Source: Coleofasciculus sp. FACHB-T130
GTDB taxonomy: Bacteria; Cyanobacteriota; Cyanobacteriia; Cyanobacteriales; FACHB-T130
Reading direction: 5' to 3'
Length of the DNA stretch: 64,000 bases
Assembly (NCBI RefSeq): GCF_014695375.1
Contig: NZ_JACJOG010000046.1
Coordinates: forward strand, 62,001 to 126,000
Positions 26,901 to 35,983 of the stretch are shown piece after piece. The first letter of the stretch is position 1. Every line of letters starts with the position of its first letter. The notes beneath the pieces are model-generated. The model ran no database searches. It saw only the letters and a program-made list of their open reading frames with translations, and was not told the DNA's origin. The position numbers were made by a program, and so were the translations under genes.

Positions 26901-28560
26901 GTATCTGGTTGACAGCAGTTAACAATTCATCTTGAAAGCGTTGACGGATTTCAGCTTCCTGACAAAGCGCGTACAATTCCTCAAACTGATCGGCAAATAA
27001 AAGCAGATGGTCAGTTGTGGGAGTTTTATCTAGAATTCGCTCTAACACAGCGATTAATGGCAAGTCACCCTGCTGAATTGCTGTTGCTAGTTTGTTGATT
27101 TCAACCAAACGATCTGTTTCACGCAACTGCGGTTCTAATAGGGGAATTAGCTGTTCTGCCAGTTTTAAAAAAGGACGATTCCCCGGACGAAAGCTAACAA
27201 TTAGCCAGTTTTCTATCTGACGCAGACGTGGAATTAAGCCTGCAAATACTGCGGAAGATTTGCCGCTACCGGAAGGACCAATCGCAGCGACGAGTGGCTG
27301 ATTATATACCGCTTTCAACAGTTTCTCAGTGAAAGCTTCTCTACCGAAGAAAAACGGTGCATCGGCTTCTTGAAATGCAGACAAACCCCGATAGGGACAG
27401 GGAACTTGCCCAGTTTGTACGGGCACAACACTGCCGTGCTCGTACCCGTCAAGAGACCCTTTTCCTCTATCATGTAATCCTTGCCAAATGATGGGCACCG
27501 CCGTGGGATTTTGGCATATTACTGGCAACCAACTGGCGCAGGGACATCGATCCTCTAAAGCTTGCAGATGTTCTCGCGCTTCTCGCACAGATGTATAAAA
27601 AGACTCGCCCCTAGAAAAAGCAGTGAGAAAAGACTTGAGAAATTCCTGAGCAACCAAGTCAGGGACTGGTTCCCGCATAACAACGATTTGGGGAATATGG
27701 AGGCTTTCAAGGGAACGTGCTAAGCCTAGTCCATCGCAGGAATTGAAAACTGCCAGTTGTAAGCCGCGTTCTATTGCTCTTCTCAGAGCATAGGTTAACT
27801 CGGTGATGGATAAGCGATCGCTACCATTAATTTCAATCTCGCCCGTTTCGCCACAAGCAAGGCTAGAACTATGTCCAGCAAAAAATAAAATATCCCACCC
27901 ATCTGAGTCCCAAAGTTGTTGATATAACTGGCGGCGTTGCGGTTCGACTAAAAAGACAATTTCTGCATCACAAAGAAAACTTGAAAGCAACTGTCGGTCT
28001 GCTTCAATATCAATACCGTTACCGTTGCCCAAAATCGCTAAAATTCTAGGCTTTTCCCGAAATTGCCCTAAATTTTCCACCCGTTCGTAAGCTGTTGCCC
28101 CCAGCGCTACTTCTGCCTTGGGGTAACGCTCAAAAAAATCCCATAAATGCCAGGGGAGTCGTCGCAGTTGGTTGTCTTCTATTTGCAGAATCAACCGCAC
28201 TGTATCGGTTGGTAATAATTTTTCGAGTAATTTTTCTCGAATCGGGCGAAAAGACTCAGCTTTGAGCCAGATTGTCAAACTATCTGCTAAGGTCTGAGCA
28301 GACTCGCGGCAAGCGTCAAGTAAATCTTTTGGAGAACCCTGAGTAATTTGTCCCCCTCTTTCTTCCAAGCGAAACAGGAACGACAAACTGCGATAGAGAG
28401 ACTGCCAGTGTTCGTATTGTTCCAGTAACTGAGTTGCTGGAGGCAATTTACCTTTGGCACGGGTGGTAACAGCATGGTTGCCTTCTTCCCGAATTTCCAG
28501 CGTTGCGACTGCTCCCAGATGCAAGTCACCATCGATATCCAGGATGACTAATTTTTCCAT
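23977..28560 (-). CDS. CHAT protease - STAND NTPase - 14x WD40 protein
   Basis: 1527 residues. Residues about 130-350 form a CHAT (caspase-like) domain with catalytic His230 in FFAGHSS and Cys275 in FNSCDG. A STAND-type NTPase follows, starting PYRGLSAFQEADAPFFFGRE, with Walker A GPSGSGKS near 428-436 and LLLFADQFEELYAL as Walker B. A single hydrophobic segment (VILGLTSGLIGLGLLVGIAT) precedes 14 WD40 repeats, each ending ...SADKTVKLW or similar, enough for two seven-bladed propellers. CHAT-STAND-WD40 proteins are sensor-triggered proteases common in cyanobacteria. The repeats are very alike, so sensing specificity may change by recombination. The next gene cluster, on the other strand, is a MazF toxin pair. 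Confidence 0.9.
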   Translation of the reverse strand: MEKLVILDIDGDLHLGAVATLEIREEGNHAVTTRAKGKLPPATQLLEQYEHWQSLYRSLSFLFRLEERGGQITQGSPKDLLDACRESAQTLADSLTIWLKAESFRPIREKLLEKLLPTDTVRLILQIEDNQLRRLPWHLWDFFERYPKAEVALGATAYERVENLGQFREKPRILAILGNGNGIDIEADRQLLSSFLCDAEIVFLVEPQRRQLYQQLWDSDGWDILFFAGHSSSLACGETGEIEINGSDRLSITELTYALRRAIERGLQLAVFNSCDGLGLARSLESLHIPQIVVMREPVPDLVAQEFLKSFLTAFSRGESFYTSVREAREHLQALEDRCPCASWLPVICQNPTAVPIIWQGLHDRGKGSLDGYEHGSVVPVQTGQVPCPYRGLSAFQEADAPFFFGREAFTEKLLKAVYNQPLVAAIGPSGSGKSSAVFAGLIPRLRQIENWLIVSFRPGNRPFLKLAEQLIPLLEPQLRETDRLVEINKLATAIQQGDLPLIAVLERILDKTPTTDHLLLFADQFEELYALCQEAEIRQRFQDELLTAVNQIPSFTLILTLRADFCEYALSYHPFASALQRFPPEFLGQMSRLELQAAIAKPAQNLGVQIEEGLRSRILDAVSCEPGSLPLLEFALTLLWEQQCNGILTHAAYDAIGGVEQALASYAEQVYAALKPEAQQQAKRIFLQLVHPGEGTADTRRIATRTDVGQDNWNLVTRLADARLVVTRQDEATSVETVEIVHEALIREWQRLRQWLEDNRSFRTWQERLRIALRQWDSQQDEGVLWRGAPLLEAQHWYAERSADLSSTEQTFIQASLALQAREQRVRDRQRRQVILGLTSGLIGLGLLVGIATKQWQRAETGEIDAQLNALSASSDELLASNKELEALLESLKAGRQLQQSIEAKPDTRIRVVTVLQQAVYGVREYNRLEGHQRTVISLSFSPDGQTIASASDDGTVKLWQRDGTLLTTLEGHRDKVKSVSFSPDSQMVASASYDKTVKLWHRDGTLITTLKGHAGKVNSVAFSPDGQFLASASADKTVKLWRRNGSLIVTLKGHRSWVTSIHFSPDSQTLATASTDKTIRLWHRNGKLLGILKGHTASVNSVSFSPDGQTLASASADTTVKLWRQNRSLGGFETRPYRTFTEHKDLVWAVSFSPDGQTVASAGADKTVQLWRLDGTLVSTLKGHSASIYSVSFSPDGQSLASASADTTVKLWHPNAEKLPTLQKHDSEVRGVSFSPDGQTLVSASADKTVKLWHQDGKLLKTLKGHNGEISSISFSPDGQTFASASADKTIKLWHKDGTLLKTFQGHTASVLSVRFSPDGQTLASASADRTVKLWNRDGTLVDTLIGHQDSVTSVSFSSDGQTLASVSADETVKLWHNGSLLSTLPGHSAGILDVSFSPNGSTFASASADGIVKLWSNGQLLKTLTGHTNRVNSISFSPNGQTLASASSDGTVKLWSLSGKLLKTLRGHTDSVLGISFSPDGQTIASASSDRTIILWNLDLDALLVLNCAWMRDYLQTNSLSICQ

Positions 28561-28822
28561 CGCTGCCTGCTTTCGGGAACTTCCAGAATTAAGTCATTAC
28601 AGCATTAATATAGGCTTAAACCTTGCCGAGATGAGACCAGGGGAGAGCGTTTCTATTCCACCGAGATTAGAGGATGTTTTAAAAGTGAGGGCAATGCAGG
28701 CGCTTGCTGTGTCAATAGATCGCCAAAATGTAGGCGATCGCTCGTTGATGTCGGTGGACTTCAAGAAGTGGTGGGAGAAGCGATCACCTACAATAGAGTC
28801 AAAAATCCTCTGTGCCAACATC

Positions 28823-29074
28823 ATGCAAATCGTTCTACCACCTGAAGTTGAAGCCCTTGTGCAGCGCCAACTTATCAGTGGCAAATACAATAGCGCGATC
28901 GAAGTCATCCTTGCAGGTGTCAAACTCCTTGAACAACAGCAAGACATCTACCAAGGACGACTACAAGAACTCCAACAGGACGCACTTGAGGAGGCTTACC
29001 GACAAGCATCACAAGAAATTGACCCAACTTGGGATGTAACAATTGCGGATGGATTGACTAATGAAACGTGGTGA
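28823..29074 (+). CDS. Antitoxin of a MazF/PemK-type pair
   Basis: 83 residues from MQIVLPPEVEAL. The N-terminal half reads like a ribbon-helix-helix of the ParD/CopG type (LPPEVEALVQRQLISGKYNSAIEVILAGVKLLEQQ), and the acidic C-terminal half would wrap the toxin. A longer open frame upstream lacks coding character. Its last 14 bp overlap the toxin gene, as in coupled toxin-antitoxin operons. Confidence 0.75.
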   Translation: MQIVLPPEVEALVQRQLISGKYNSAIEVILAGVKLLEQQQDIYQGRLQELQQDALEEAYRQASQEIDPTWDVTIADGLTNETW

Positions 29075-29399
29075 AATTTATTATGCTAATCTCAGTCCTG
29101 CGGTTGGTTCTGAGATGGATAAACGTCGCCCGGTGCTAATAGTCAGCAATGATATTAATAACCGCGCCGCCACAACAGTAACAATTTTGCCAATTACATC
29201 TAATATTAGCCGTGTCTATGCTTTTGAAATTTTACTGAATCCAGATGATAGCGGTCTAGCCAAACCTTCTAAGGTGCAGGCGCAGCAAGTAAGGACAATT
29301 TCTAAGCAGCGAATTGAGGGCGAACCCGTGGGAACTTTGAGTGAGGAAGTGATGCAATTGGTGGATGCTGCACTTAAATTACATTTAGGGTTGAATTGA
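29061..29399 (+). CDS. mazF: MazF/PemK-family mRNA endoribonuclease toxin
   Basis: 112 residues. MKRGEIYYANLSPAVGSEMDKRRPVLIVSND carries the family-typical start and the conserved basic loop; AATTVTILPITSNI and KVQAQQVRTISKQRI follow, with the Thr/Gln positions of the active site. MazF toxins cut single-stranded RNA at short motifs and sometimes tRNA or rRNA. It overlaps the antitoxin by 14 bp. Confidence 0.9.
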   Translation: MKRGEIYYANLSPAVGSEMDKRRPVLIVSNDINNRAATTVTILPITSNISRVYAFEILLNPDDSGLAKPSKVQAQQVRTISKQRIEGEPVGTLSEEVMQLVDAALKLHLGLN

Positions 29400-29507
29400 A
29401 AATAAATGTAATTTAAGAAACTTTTCATTTTCCCTTACTACTGTACCTGGGTTATTTGAAAACTGCTATAAACCCACTCAGACAAGACCTTTATTATCTA
29501 GAAATCC

Positions 29508-30455
29508 TTAGATGACAAAAGCTTCTGTGATGCTAGTATCTCCTAACGCTACTTTGACACTAAATTGTTCCCCCACTTGTCCGCTGAATTCATATTGCAT
29601 AAAGGTGTCAGTCCCGCTAGCAGTAATTTCTCGGAAGACTTCCCCAGATTCTGTTAATACCATCAATTTCAGTTGAGGTGGCAGTGTCATTTGTGGATTG
29701 ACAGAACAAACTTGCAGATGGATGCTTAATCTTTGGCGGTTTTCTGGCTGGATGGTGACAATTAAAACAACTGTATTTGTTTGCAACTCAATTTGCTTTG
29801 CTCGTCTTACAGTTAATCTGCGTAATGCGAAAAGAGGCGTTTGGGGCGTCAACACCTCCTCAACTGTCTGCCAACCAGACTCGAAGAGATTTTGTAACCA
29901 GTTGTTTAGTTGCGATCGCGTCTTGTTGGGTGCAGCTGACAGCGCCGATTCGAGTTGATCTAAATACTCAATCAGTGCATCCAGAGATTGCAAGTCATTA
30001 AGTTGCAGTTCCTCTGGCGGATCGATAGTAGCGATCGCAGGGGTAAATCCAATTAGCTGTGCTTCCTGTAAGTAAACTGGTTCCCCTGGAGTAGAACGCG
30101 ATCCAAACTGAACTGCCACATAGCCAACTCGGTCTTGCATCGCTTCTGGCGGTAGTGTAACAGATGTCTCCCCAGGCAGGACGGGACGGCACTCTAACTT
30201 ACCTAAGTTGGGCAAAACCAGATCCGCCACATCAAACATTGCTCGCATACCAGGATGCCAACTGTCGCTTGAGGAGAGATTTGGTTCGTATCTCAGCCAT
30301 TTTAGATAGCGGTGAACTGCCCAGACAGCTAGGGTATTGAGATATACCCGCACCCCTTTTTCAGGAGTCGCTTGCTCTTGTGCAAATTGTCGCGCCAGCT
30401 GATGGGCGGTGTCACTCAGGGGAACGGTAAGAGAAGCAGGTGCAATACTATTCAT
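29508..30455 (-). CDS. DUF1822 protein
   Basis: 315 residues of the cyanobacterial DUF1822 family: an N-terminal AVHRYLKWLRYEPNLSSSDSW, then GYVAVQFGS and FTPAI segments, and a C-terminal beta-rich part. The start codon overlaps the stop of the preceding gene by 4 bp, so it is co-translated with the sigma-like protein. DUF1822 genes typically neighbour CHAT or sigma-like genes in cyanobacteria, which fits the CHAT protein 1 kb away. The function is not known. Confidence 0.8.
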   Translation of the reverse strand: MNSIAPASLTVPLSDTAHQLARQFAQEQATPEKGVRVYLNTLAVWAVHRYLKWLRYEPNLSSSDSWHPGMRAMFDVADLVLPNLGKLECRPVLPGETSVTLPPEAMQDRVGYVAVQFGSRSTPGEPVYLQEAQLIGFTPAIATIDPPEELQLNDLQSLDALIEYLDQLESALSAAPNKTRSQLNNWLQNLFESGWQTVEEVLTPQTPLFALRRLTVRRAKQIELQTNTVVLIVTIQPENRQRLSIHLQVCSVNPQMTLPPQLKLMVLTESGEVFREITASGTDTFMQYEFSGQVGEQFSVKVALGDTSITEAFVI

Positions 30456-31219
30456 AAGTTTTCTACATTTGGTTGATAGCCCAAACTTCTAGCGATCGCT
30501 TGCAGTAATGGGAGTCCTTTGTTTTTCCAATGCCAGTTCAGGGTGTTGTAATTAATGTTGAGATCCCGTGCTACAAGAGCGAGTTTGTCGGGTGGATACT
30601 TTAAGAGCAGCCGCTGGCTGAGGATTTGGCAGTTACACTCTGGATAAGCTTGGGGATGACAACGGCGAAGTTTGCCTTCCGGATCTCGATCAATATATTG
30701 CTTTAGCTGAACCCCAATTCTTTGATTTTTCCGCTGTTCCTGTTCTAGCCGGGTTTGGGCTTCTATTTCTAAAAGCGTACAGGGAACTGAAGCCGCCAAG
30801 CGATCGCCAAAAGTTTCGCTCCCCTCATCCCCCAAGGGCACATCAAGCGAGAGGGGTGGTTTCCTCAGTTGTTCTTGAAATTCCGCTTGAGGATTCTTGG
30901 GATTTTTGGCGCGAGTCTGCTGGGAGGAATGCAAGTCGCGCACTTCATATTTCAGGCGTAATTTCAGGTTAATCCAAGCCACCAAACTCTTCTCTAAAGA
31001 AGGCTGTCTGGGTTCAAATTCGTGTATTTCATCAGCCAATTTCAGCAATGTATCATCCAAAGCTTCCAAGTAATCCGGGTGAGCGGATCTCGCCAATCCT
31101 GGCAATTGCTGAATTTCTATCAACAGCTGATTCATCGCTTTTCGCCAGCTAAGGCTCCCAGATGGATGCTGACGGACTGCTTCAATTAGTTTGCCAAGCC
31201 GCTCATCCCGTTCGTTCAT
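30452..31219 (-). CDS. Sigma-70-like regulatory protein, partner of DUF1822
   Basis: 255 residues. A helical N-terminal half (ALDDTLLKLADEIHEFEPRQPSLEKSLVAWINLKLRLKYEVRD) resembles sigma region 2, and the end (LALVARDLNINYNTLNWHWKNKGLPLLQ) is helix-turn-helix-like as in region 4. It probably directs or modulates transcription of linked genes, but it lacks a full canonical sigma sequence. It is co-translated with the DUF1822 gene. Confidence 0.65.
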   Translation of the reverse strand: MNERDERLGKLIEAVRQHPSGSLSWRKAMNQLLIEIQQLPGLARSAHPDYLEALDDTLLKLADEIHEFEPRQPSLEKSLVAWINLKLRLKYEVRDLHSSQQTRAKNPKNPQAEFQEQLRKPPLSLDVPLGDEGSETFGDRLAASVPCTLLEIEAQTRLEQEQRKNQRIGVQLKQYIDRDPEGKLRRCHPQAYPECNCQILSQRLLLKYPPDKLALVARDLNINYNTLNWHWKNKGLPLLQAIARSLGYQPNVENL

Positions 31220-31393
31220 AACAGGGAATTCAGTAAGATTCTCTCCTCTGGGTGTTGAGTCCTATCGAATCCGTCTTCGCTTTTCACAGATTTTATAAAC
31301 TTTTGTAACAAATATCGGGGATATCCCCACAAGTTTGAGGCAGGTGCCTGAGAGATTTGTAGAGCGATACCTGAATTGATAGGAGGAGATGCC

Positions 31394-32074
31394 ATGAATC
31401 ATTTTGCGATCCTAATGCACTTTTTGCGCGATCGCCAGAAATTTCTGGAAGAGATTAGTAAAGGGATAAGACTTGAAAACAAGATTGTTTCCTTATTAAT
31501 TAGTAGTTCCGCGTTTTTTGCACTTTATGGAGCAATTATCGGTTCGTTTAGTGGCGGATTGCAAATGGTTGCTTCAGCAATTAAACTACCTGCTTTGTAT
31601 TTAATCACGTTGGCTATTTGTTTGCCTACTTTATATTTTTTCGATGTGATTACTGGCTCCAAGCGCAGCTTTGGACAATACCTAGCGTTGCTGTTAGCGT
31701 CTATGTCAATCATTGGTGTGATGCTGTTCAGCTTTGCACCCATTATCCTGTTTTTTCGTCTTTCCATTAACGACTATCGATTTTTTCAGCTTTTGAATGT
31801 ACTGGTTTTTACGATTACTGGTTTGATAGGTATTAATGGTTTTTACCGAGGCATGATATTTATCAACGAACAAGATTCTGATAACCCGAAAAAACGCACA
31901 GGAATGATTCGAGGTTGGTTAGTGCTATATGGCTTTGTCGGGAGCCAACTGGGATGGACACTCAGACCTTTTTTTGGGACTCCTGATAAACCTTTCGAGC
32001 TATTTCGTAATATTGAAAGTAACTTTTATTTTCACATTTGGCACGTAATTAGTAGCGCACTAGGTTTTCGTTAA
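31394..32074 (+). CDS. Multi-pass membrane protein, unknown function
   Basis: 226 residues with about five transmembrane helices (for example LISSSAFFALYGAIIGSF, YLITLAICLPTLYFFDV, YLALLLASMSIIGVMLF). The start is the ATG after GGAGGAGATGCC. The loop RPFFGTPDKPFELFR near the C-terminus is reminiscent of actin-bundling-type or Yip1-like membrane proteins, but I cannot name the family with confidence. It is likely co-transcribed with the next gene, 23 bp downstream. Confidence 0.65.
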   Translation: MNHFAILMHFLRDRQKFLEEISKGIRLENKIVSLLISSSAFFALYGAIIGSFSGGLQMVASAIKLPALYLITLAICLPTLYFFDVITGSKRSFGQYLALLLASMSIIGVMLFSFAPIILFFRLSINDYRFFQLLNVLVFTITGLIGINGFYRGMIFINEQDSDNPKKRTGMIRGWLVLYGFVGSQLGWTLRPFFGTPDKPFELFRNIESNFYFHIWHVISSALGFR

Positions 32075-32097
32075 GCACGTAACAGGAAGCAACTGAT

Positions 32098-32799
32098 ATG
32101 CAAGCTGACTTAGAAAATTTGCAAATAACAGCAGAGGATCTTGAGAACCTAGTTGATTTAGATACTAGCACTGCCCTAGCAGTTGATATCTATAGAGGGT
32201 TGACCCTCAAAAATCCCAAGCAGATGCTATCAGTTCTCCTGACAGAAATATTGATTTTTATCTTGGTCTTAATTTTTGTTATGCCGGTGAGCCTGATTCT
32301 AATCCGCAATGCTGGAACTTTACCTGGAAATACAGATGGTGTCATTAAATTATTAACCCTAATTTCTACTATTTCTCTGTTGGGTGTCTCGATTTGGAAT
32401 TATTATCTGTGGCAACAAGTTAAACAAGTCAAATCTTTAGCTAGGTTGATAGATAAAGTCGATAAATACAATCGGGTAATTCAAGCGATCGCTCTCATCG
32501 ATGAACTAGAATCAGCAAGTCGTTCACCCTCTCGCTGTAATAACCTCAGCACTAGAAAAGAAGTCATCCAAGCTTTGAGCATTACTAAAGAAACCTTGAG
32601 CAGCGCTTTACAAGCGGAAATGCTCATGAGGAAACATCGTCAATTTCTGAGCAATCATTATGAGTTATTTGCAAATCTTGAAGAAAATCTCACTTCGTTG
32701 ATGTCATTTAGTCTGAACGATCGCGTAGATGAATATAGTTGTTTGCTCAATGAATCTTTGCAAATTGGGATTAGCGTACATAAGGAATTGAAGAATTAA
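32098..32799 (+). CDS. Membrane protein with two helices, unknown function
   Basis: 233 residues. Two transmembrane segments (LLTEILIFILVLIFVMPVSLILI and LLTLISTISLLGVSIWNYYLW) are followed by a long cytoplasmic helical domain with acidic and basic residues. It lies 23 bp after the other membrane protein, so the pair may act together. No family recognised. Confidence 0.6.
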   Translation: MQADLENLQITAEDLENLVDLDTSTALAVDIYRGLTLKNPKQMLSVLLTEILIFILVLIFVMPVSLILIRNAGTLPGNTDGVIKLLTLISTISLLGVSIWNYYLWQQVKQVKSLARLIDKVDKYNRVIQAIALIDELESASRSPSRCNNLSTRKEVIQALSITKETLSSALQAEMLMRKHRQFLSNHYELFANLEENLTSLMSFSLNDRVDEYSCLLNESLQIGISVHKELKN

Positions 32800-33006
32800 A
32801 GAAACGCCTTAGCAAAGCATAGGCATTAGCGCTTTAGGAGGCTAAAAAAAGAAAATGAAGATAGTTTTACGAAATATCCAGAATCGCAGTTGAAGAAATC
32901 ATGGTTAATGAGAATTTAATTTCGGGTTGATTGAAACCAAAATTATCAATGGTTTATCAATCATTTTCTAAATAATCGAAAATTTGTTCCTAGGTGTACT
33001 TGCATT

Positions 33007-35805
33007 ATGAAGAATCTGCTTCATGCCACATATCACGGCATATTTTGGTTCTGTAATATTACATTTTTGCTGGTTGTCTGCGCTGGGTATTGGCCTGCAT
33101 ATACAGGCGAAATCATTAAGGCTGCGTCGAATAGTCCGATCGAAAGAGAATTTTTCATTACCCTTGCAGTTCTGATTGTGATATCGATTATCTGTACGGT
33201 GCTGGGACTGCGGCGTTTCCGTAAGCAACCTTTACAGCTGATGCGTTTGTTTTATGGCGTGGAAGCACCCCTGTTTCTCCTGTGCCTACTCTTCTTTTTC
33301 CTCAGACAGGGACTCCGCCTCCGGCTTGCGGAACTCACCCCCGCTAGCGCTTTGATTTTGGGCACAGTGGGCGTTTGTATCGTTGCTTTTTACCTCGAAG
33401 TGCTATACGGCTATGCAAAACGTCATCGAGCGATCGCATGGTTGCAAATGATGGCTCACAGTCTGATGCCGGGGGTTGGTGTGTACCTAGGGTTGCTGCT
33501 GCTATTTTATGCCGCACCCGCAGCCGCCTTTCTCGTGTACAACTTCTTCCAATTTCAGTGGATAAGGGACTTTGGGTATATATGGGCTTCCGGAAACTGG
33601 TGGATGCCCGTCTCTTTTATGCTCTTTTGCGTAAGCGTTATCCTATCCCTGTTCATGCCTTGGATATTGGCAAGCTACTACATTCAATCTGGGCAGCGAA
33701 TCTTACGTGCTTTTGCGGCTCAGCATGGGCGAAACCGCACTGTTATTGGTTCGGGGACGGTGGTGACTGCTTGGATGATTCTGTGCCTCTCATTCAATGC
33801 CCAGCCTCAGATTCAGGCATTTAAACTGTTAGAGAACCCAGCACCATCAGACAGCGAAAAGGCAGCACTTGTAGCCAAGTCCGACTTGATTCGGGATGGA
33901 CTCCTGAACGCTTACTTTTCTTCTTATCGGTATCTGGGCACTTCAGAAGAAAATGACCATATCCGCGTTATGTATGAGAGCGTTTTTGGCTTACCAGAGC
34001 TGCTTTCCCAGTTCTTCCAAGACAGCTACAATCACCTGATGTCGCCGTTTTTATACAACGGTTCCCTAAGAGATATGGAAAAAGCTGGAAAGCTGTACGC
34101 CCAGTTTTTTGACAAGCCAATTCAAAAAGCAGAACGACAAGCAATTCAACACGCTTTGCAATCTAGTGGAAATTTGGACGACGCAAAGGCAGGATTGCTA
34201 AATATTAACCAGGAAAAGGTGTGGTTGCGATCGCAAAAAGTCACCGTTAAACCACAGGGCGATTGGGCAGATGTGGAACTCTACGAAGTATATGCCAACA
34301 AAACCACTGATGTTGAGGAAATTTTCTATTCTTTTTCTTTGCCAGAAAGCGCTGCAATTACAGGAGTTTGGCTGGGCGACAGCGAGAACTTAGCCAAGCG
34401 CTTCCCCTTTAAGGTTTCGCCACGCGGTGCCGCTCAGAAAGTTTATACTTCACAGGTAAGGCGCTGGCGTCCCGTCGATCCAGCTTTACTTGAGCAAGTT
34501 GGGCCACTTCAATATCGCTTGCGAGCCTTTCCCATTCCTCCCCGTTTATCACCGCAGGAACAAGCGGAGTCAGAAGATCGACCAACCGAAATGCATCTGT
34601 GGCTGACTTATAAAGTCATGCGACAACAGAAGGGGTGGGCGTTACCTCAGCTAGGCGAGAAGCGTAACATTTTTTGGAATCAGGACACCCAGCGTATCCG
34701 CAATGGAGAAGTTTTAGCACGGGTTGGTGATGAATGGTTGGAACCTTTTTTACCAGCAACTGGGCAATATCAGCCAAGTCTGCATCAGGTTAACTTGCCA
34801 GATGGCTACCAAATCTTAGCCAAGCCGTTAGCTGCAAAAAATTACTTGATGCCCCAAGGGAAGCGGTTTGCAGTCATTGTCGATGCTTCCCGGAGTATGG
34901 CAGTACACACCAAAGAACTGACGGAAACATTGAGCTGGTTGGAACAACACGGCTTTGCTGACAACATCTTCGCGAATAATGATGCTGATTTGTACATCAG
35001 TGCGTCCCCTGGTGCAAAACCGCAGCGCATCGATGATATCAGTCGCTTCAATGCCAGGAAGATGACATTCTACGGCAGCATACAACCCAAGGAAATGCTG
35101 CGGCAGTTTACGCAACTGCGAGGGAATACGTCTTACGACGGCATCTTATTGGTGACGGATGAAAGCGGTTACGAGTTATCAGACAATCGTAAAGATGTGC
35201 CAGTAATGCCTGCACCGTTGTGGATGGTGCATCTAGGATCGCTGCCACCTGCTTACGACGATGCAACTCTTAAAGCCATTCAAGACAGTGGTGGCGGTGT
35301 GTGTACTAAAATTTCCGAAGTTTTGCAGCGACAGGCAACGAAGGCAGCGTTAGGGTCATCTGTCGTCAGCGTAGTGGATGGCTATGCTTGGGTTCTGGAA
35401 AAAGCCCCGGAGAACAGTCAGAGTGCTGATACAACTCAAAAGCCCGACAGTAAAGGTTTTGAAGCTCTGGCGGCGCGGCAAATGGTTTTGGGGCTGAGCA
35501 AACAGATAAAGGGAAAGCAGATTGCTCAACTGGATGCCATTCATGCGATCGCTAAAACTTACAAAATTGTCACGCCTTACTCGTCCATGATTGTACTGGT
35601 CAATGACGAGCAACGACAGGCTCTTAAAATTGCGGAAGCTCAGAAAGACCGTTTTAATCGTTCGGTTGAAGATGGAAAAGAGCAGCTGAGGCAACAGAAC
35701 AATCGTTTTAACGCTAGTGTACCCGAACCGTCTGCGATTATCGGGTTGGTAGCGATCGCCTTGTTCCTGATTCGCACTCGTCAACGCAGCGTCAAACTAC
35801 AATAG
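33007..35805 (+). CDS. PEP-CTERM integral membrane protein with VIT and vWA-like domains
   Basis: 932 residues. Seven or so transmembrane helices fill the first ~280 residues. A VIT-like domain (VWLRSQKVTVKPQGDWADVELYEVYANKTTDVEEIFYSFSLPE) follows. A vWA-like domain starts near FAVIVDASRSMAV, with MIDAS DASRS. The end is PEPSAIIGLVAIALFLIRTRQRS, a PEP-CTERM sorting signal. This matches the TIGR02921-type PEP-CTERM family membrane proteins linked to exosortase and exopolysaccharide systems. No exosortase lies within the window. Confidence 0.8.
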   Translation: MKNLLHATYHGIFWFCNITFLLVVCAGYWPAYTGEIIKAASNSPIEREFFITLAVLIVISIICTVLGLRRFRKQPLQLMRLFYGVEAPLFLLCLLFFFLRQGLRLRLAELTPASALILGTVGVCIVAFYLEVLYGYAKRHRAIAWLQMMAHSLMPGVGVYLGLLLLFYAAPAAAFLVYNFFQFQWIRDFGYIWASGNWWMPVSFMLFCVSVILSLFMPWILASYYIQSGQRILRAFAAQHGRNRTVIGSGTVVTAWMILCLSFNAQPQIQAFKLLENPAPSDSEKAALVAKSDLIRDGLLNAYFSSYRYLGTSEENDHIRVMYESVFGLPELLSQFFQDSYNHLMSPFLYNGSLRDMEKAGKLYAQFFDKPIQKAERQAIQHALQSSGNLDDAKAGLLNINQEKVWLRSQKVTVKPQGDWADVELYEVYANKTTDVEEIFYSFSLPESAAITGVWLGDSENLAKRFPFKVSPRGAAQKVYTSQVRRWRPVDPALLEQVGPLQYRLRAFPIPPRLSPQEQAESEDRPTEMHLWLTYKVMRQQKGWALPQLGEKRNIFWNQDTQRIRNGEVLARVGDEWLEPFLPATGQYQPSLHQVNLPDGYQILAKPLAAKNYLMPQGKRFAVIVDASRSMAVHTKELTETLSWLEQHGFADNIFANNDADLYISASPGAKPQRIDDISRFNARKMTFYGSIQPKEMLRQFTQLRGNTSYDGILLVTDESGYELSDNRKDVPVMPAPLWMVHLGSLPPAYDDATLKAIQDSGGGVCTKISEVLQRQATKAALGSSVVSVVDGYAWVLEKAPENSQSADTTQKPDSKGFEALAARQMVLGLSKQIKGKQIAQLDAIHAIAKTYKIVTPYSSMIVLVNDEQRQALKIAEAQKDRFNRSVEDGKEQLRQQNNRFNASVPEPSAIIGLVAIALFLIRTRQRSVKLQ

Positions 35806-35890
35806 ATGCACGTTTCGACTGCGAGAAACAGAAGGCTCAAAGGCTCACTACTATAGCCATTCAAGGGTTGGGTGCGATACATCAGTAAGG

Positions 35891-35933
35891 GCTTTTTGAA
35901 TGCCATGCTTCTACAATGACATTCAAAAAGCCG
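35891..35933. terminator. 13-bp inverted repeat after the PEP-CTERM gene
   Basis: GGCTTTTTGAATG (35891-35903) pairs perfectly with CATTCAAAAAGCC (35921-35933) around a 17-nt loop. The 5' arm carries five Ts. It may terminate the 33007-35805 transcript, or be a palindromic repeat. Confidence 0.5.
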
Positions 35934-35983
35934 CTACTGAACGTTAGAACCGCAATCTATTCCACCCAACCGAGAAACGCTCT

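Noticed and set aside
28454-28822. Longer N-terminal extension of the antitoxin gene
   Set aside because: The extra 123 codons overlap the start of the CHAT gene on the other strand and look non-coding; the ATG at 28823 opens the recognisable domain.
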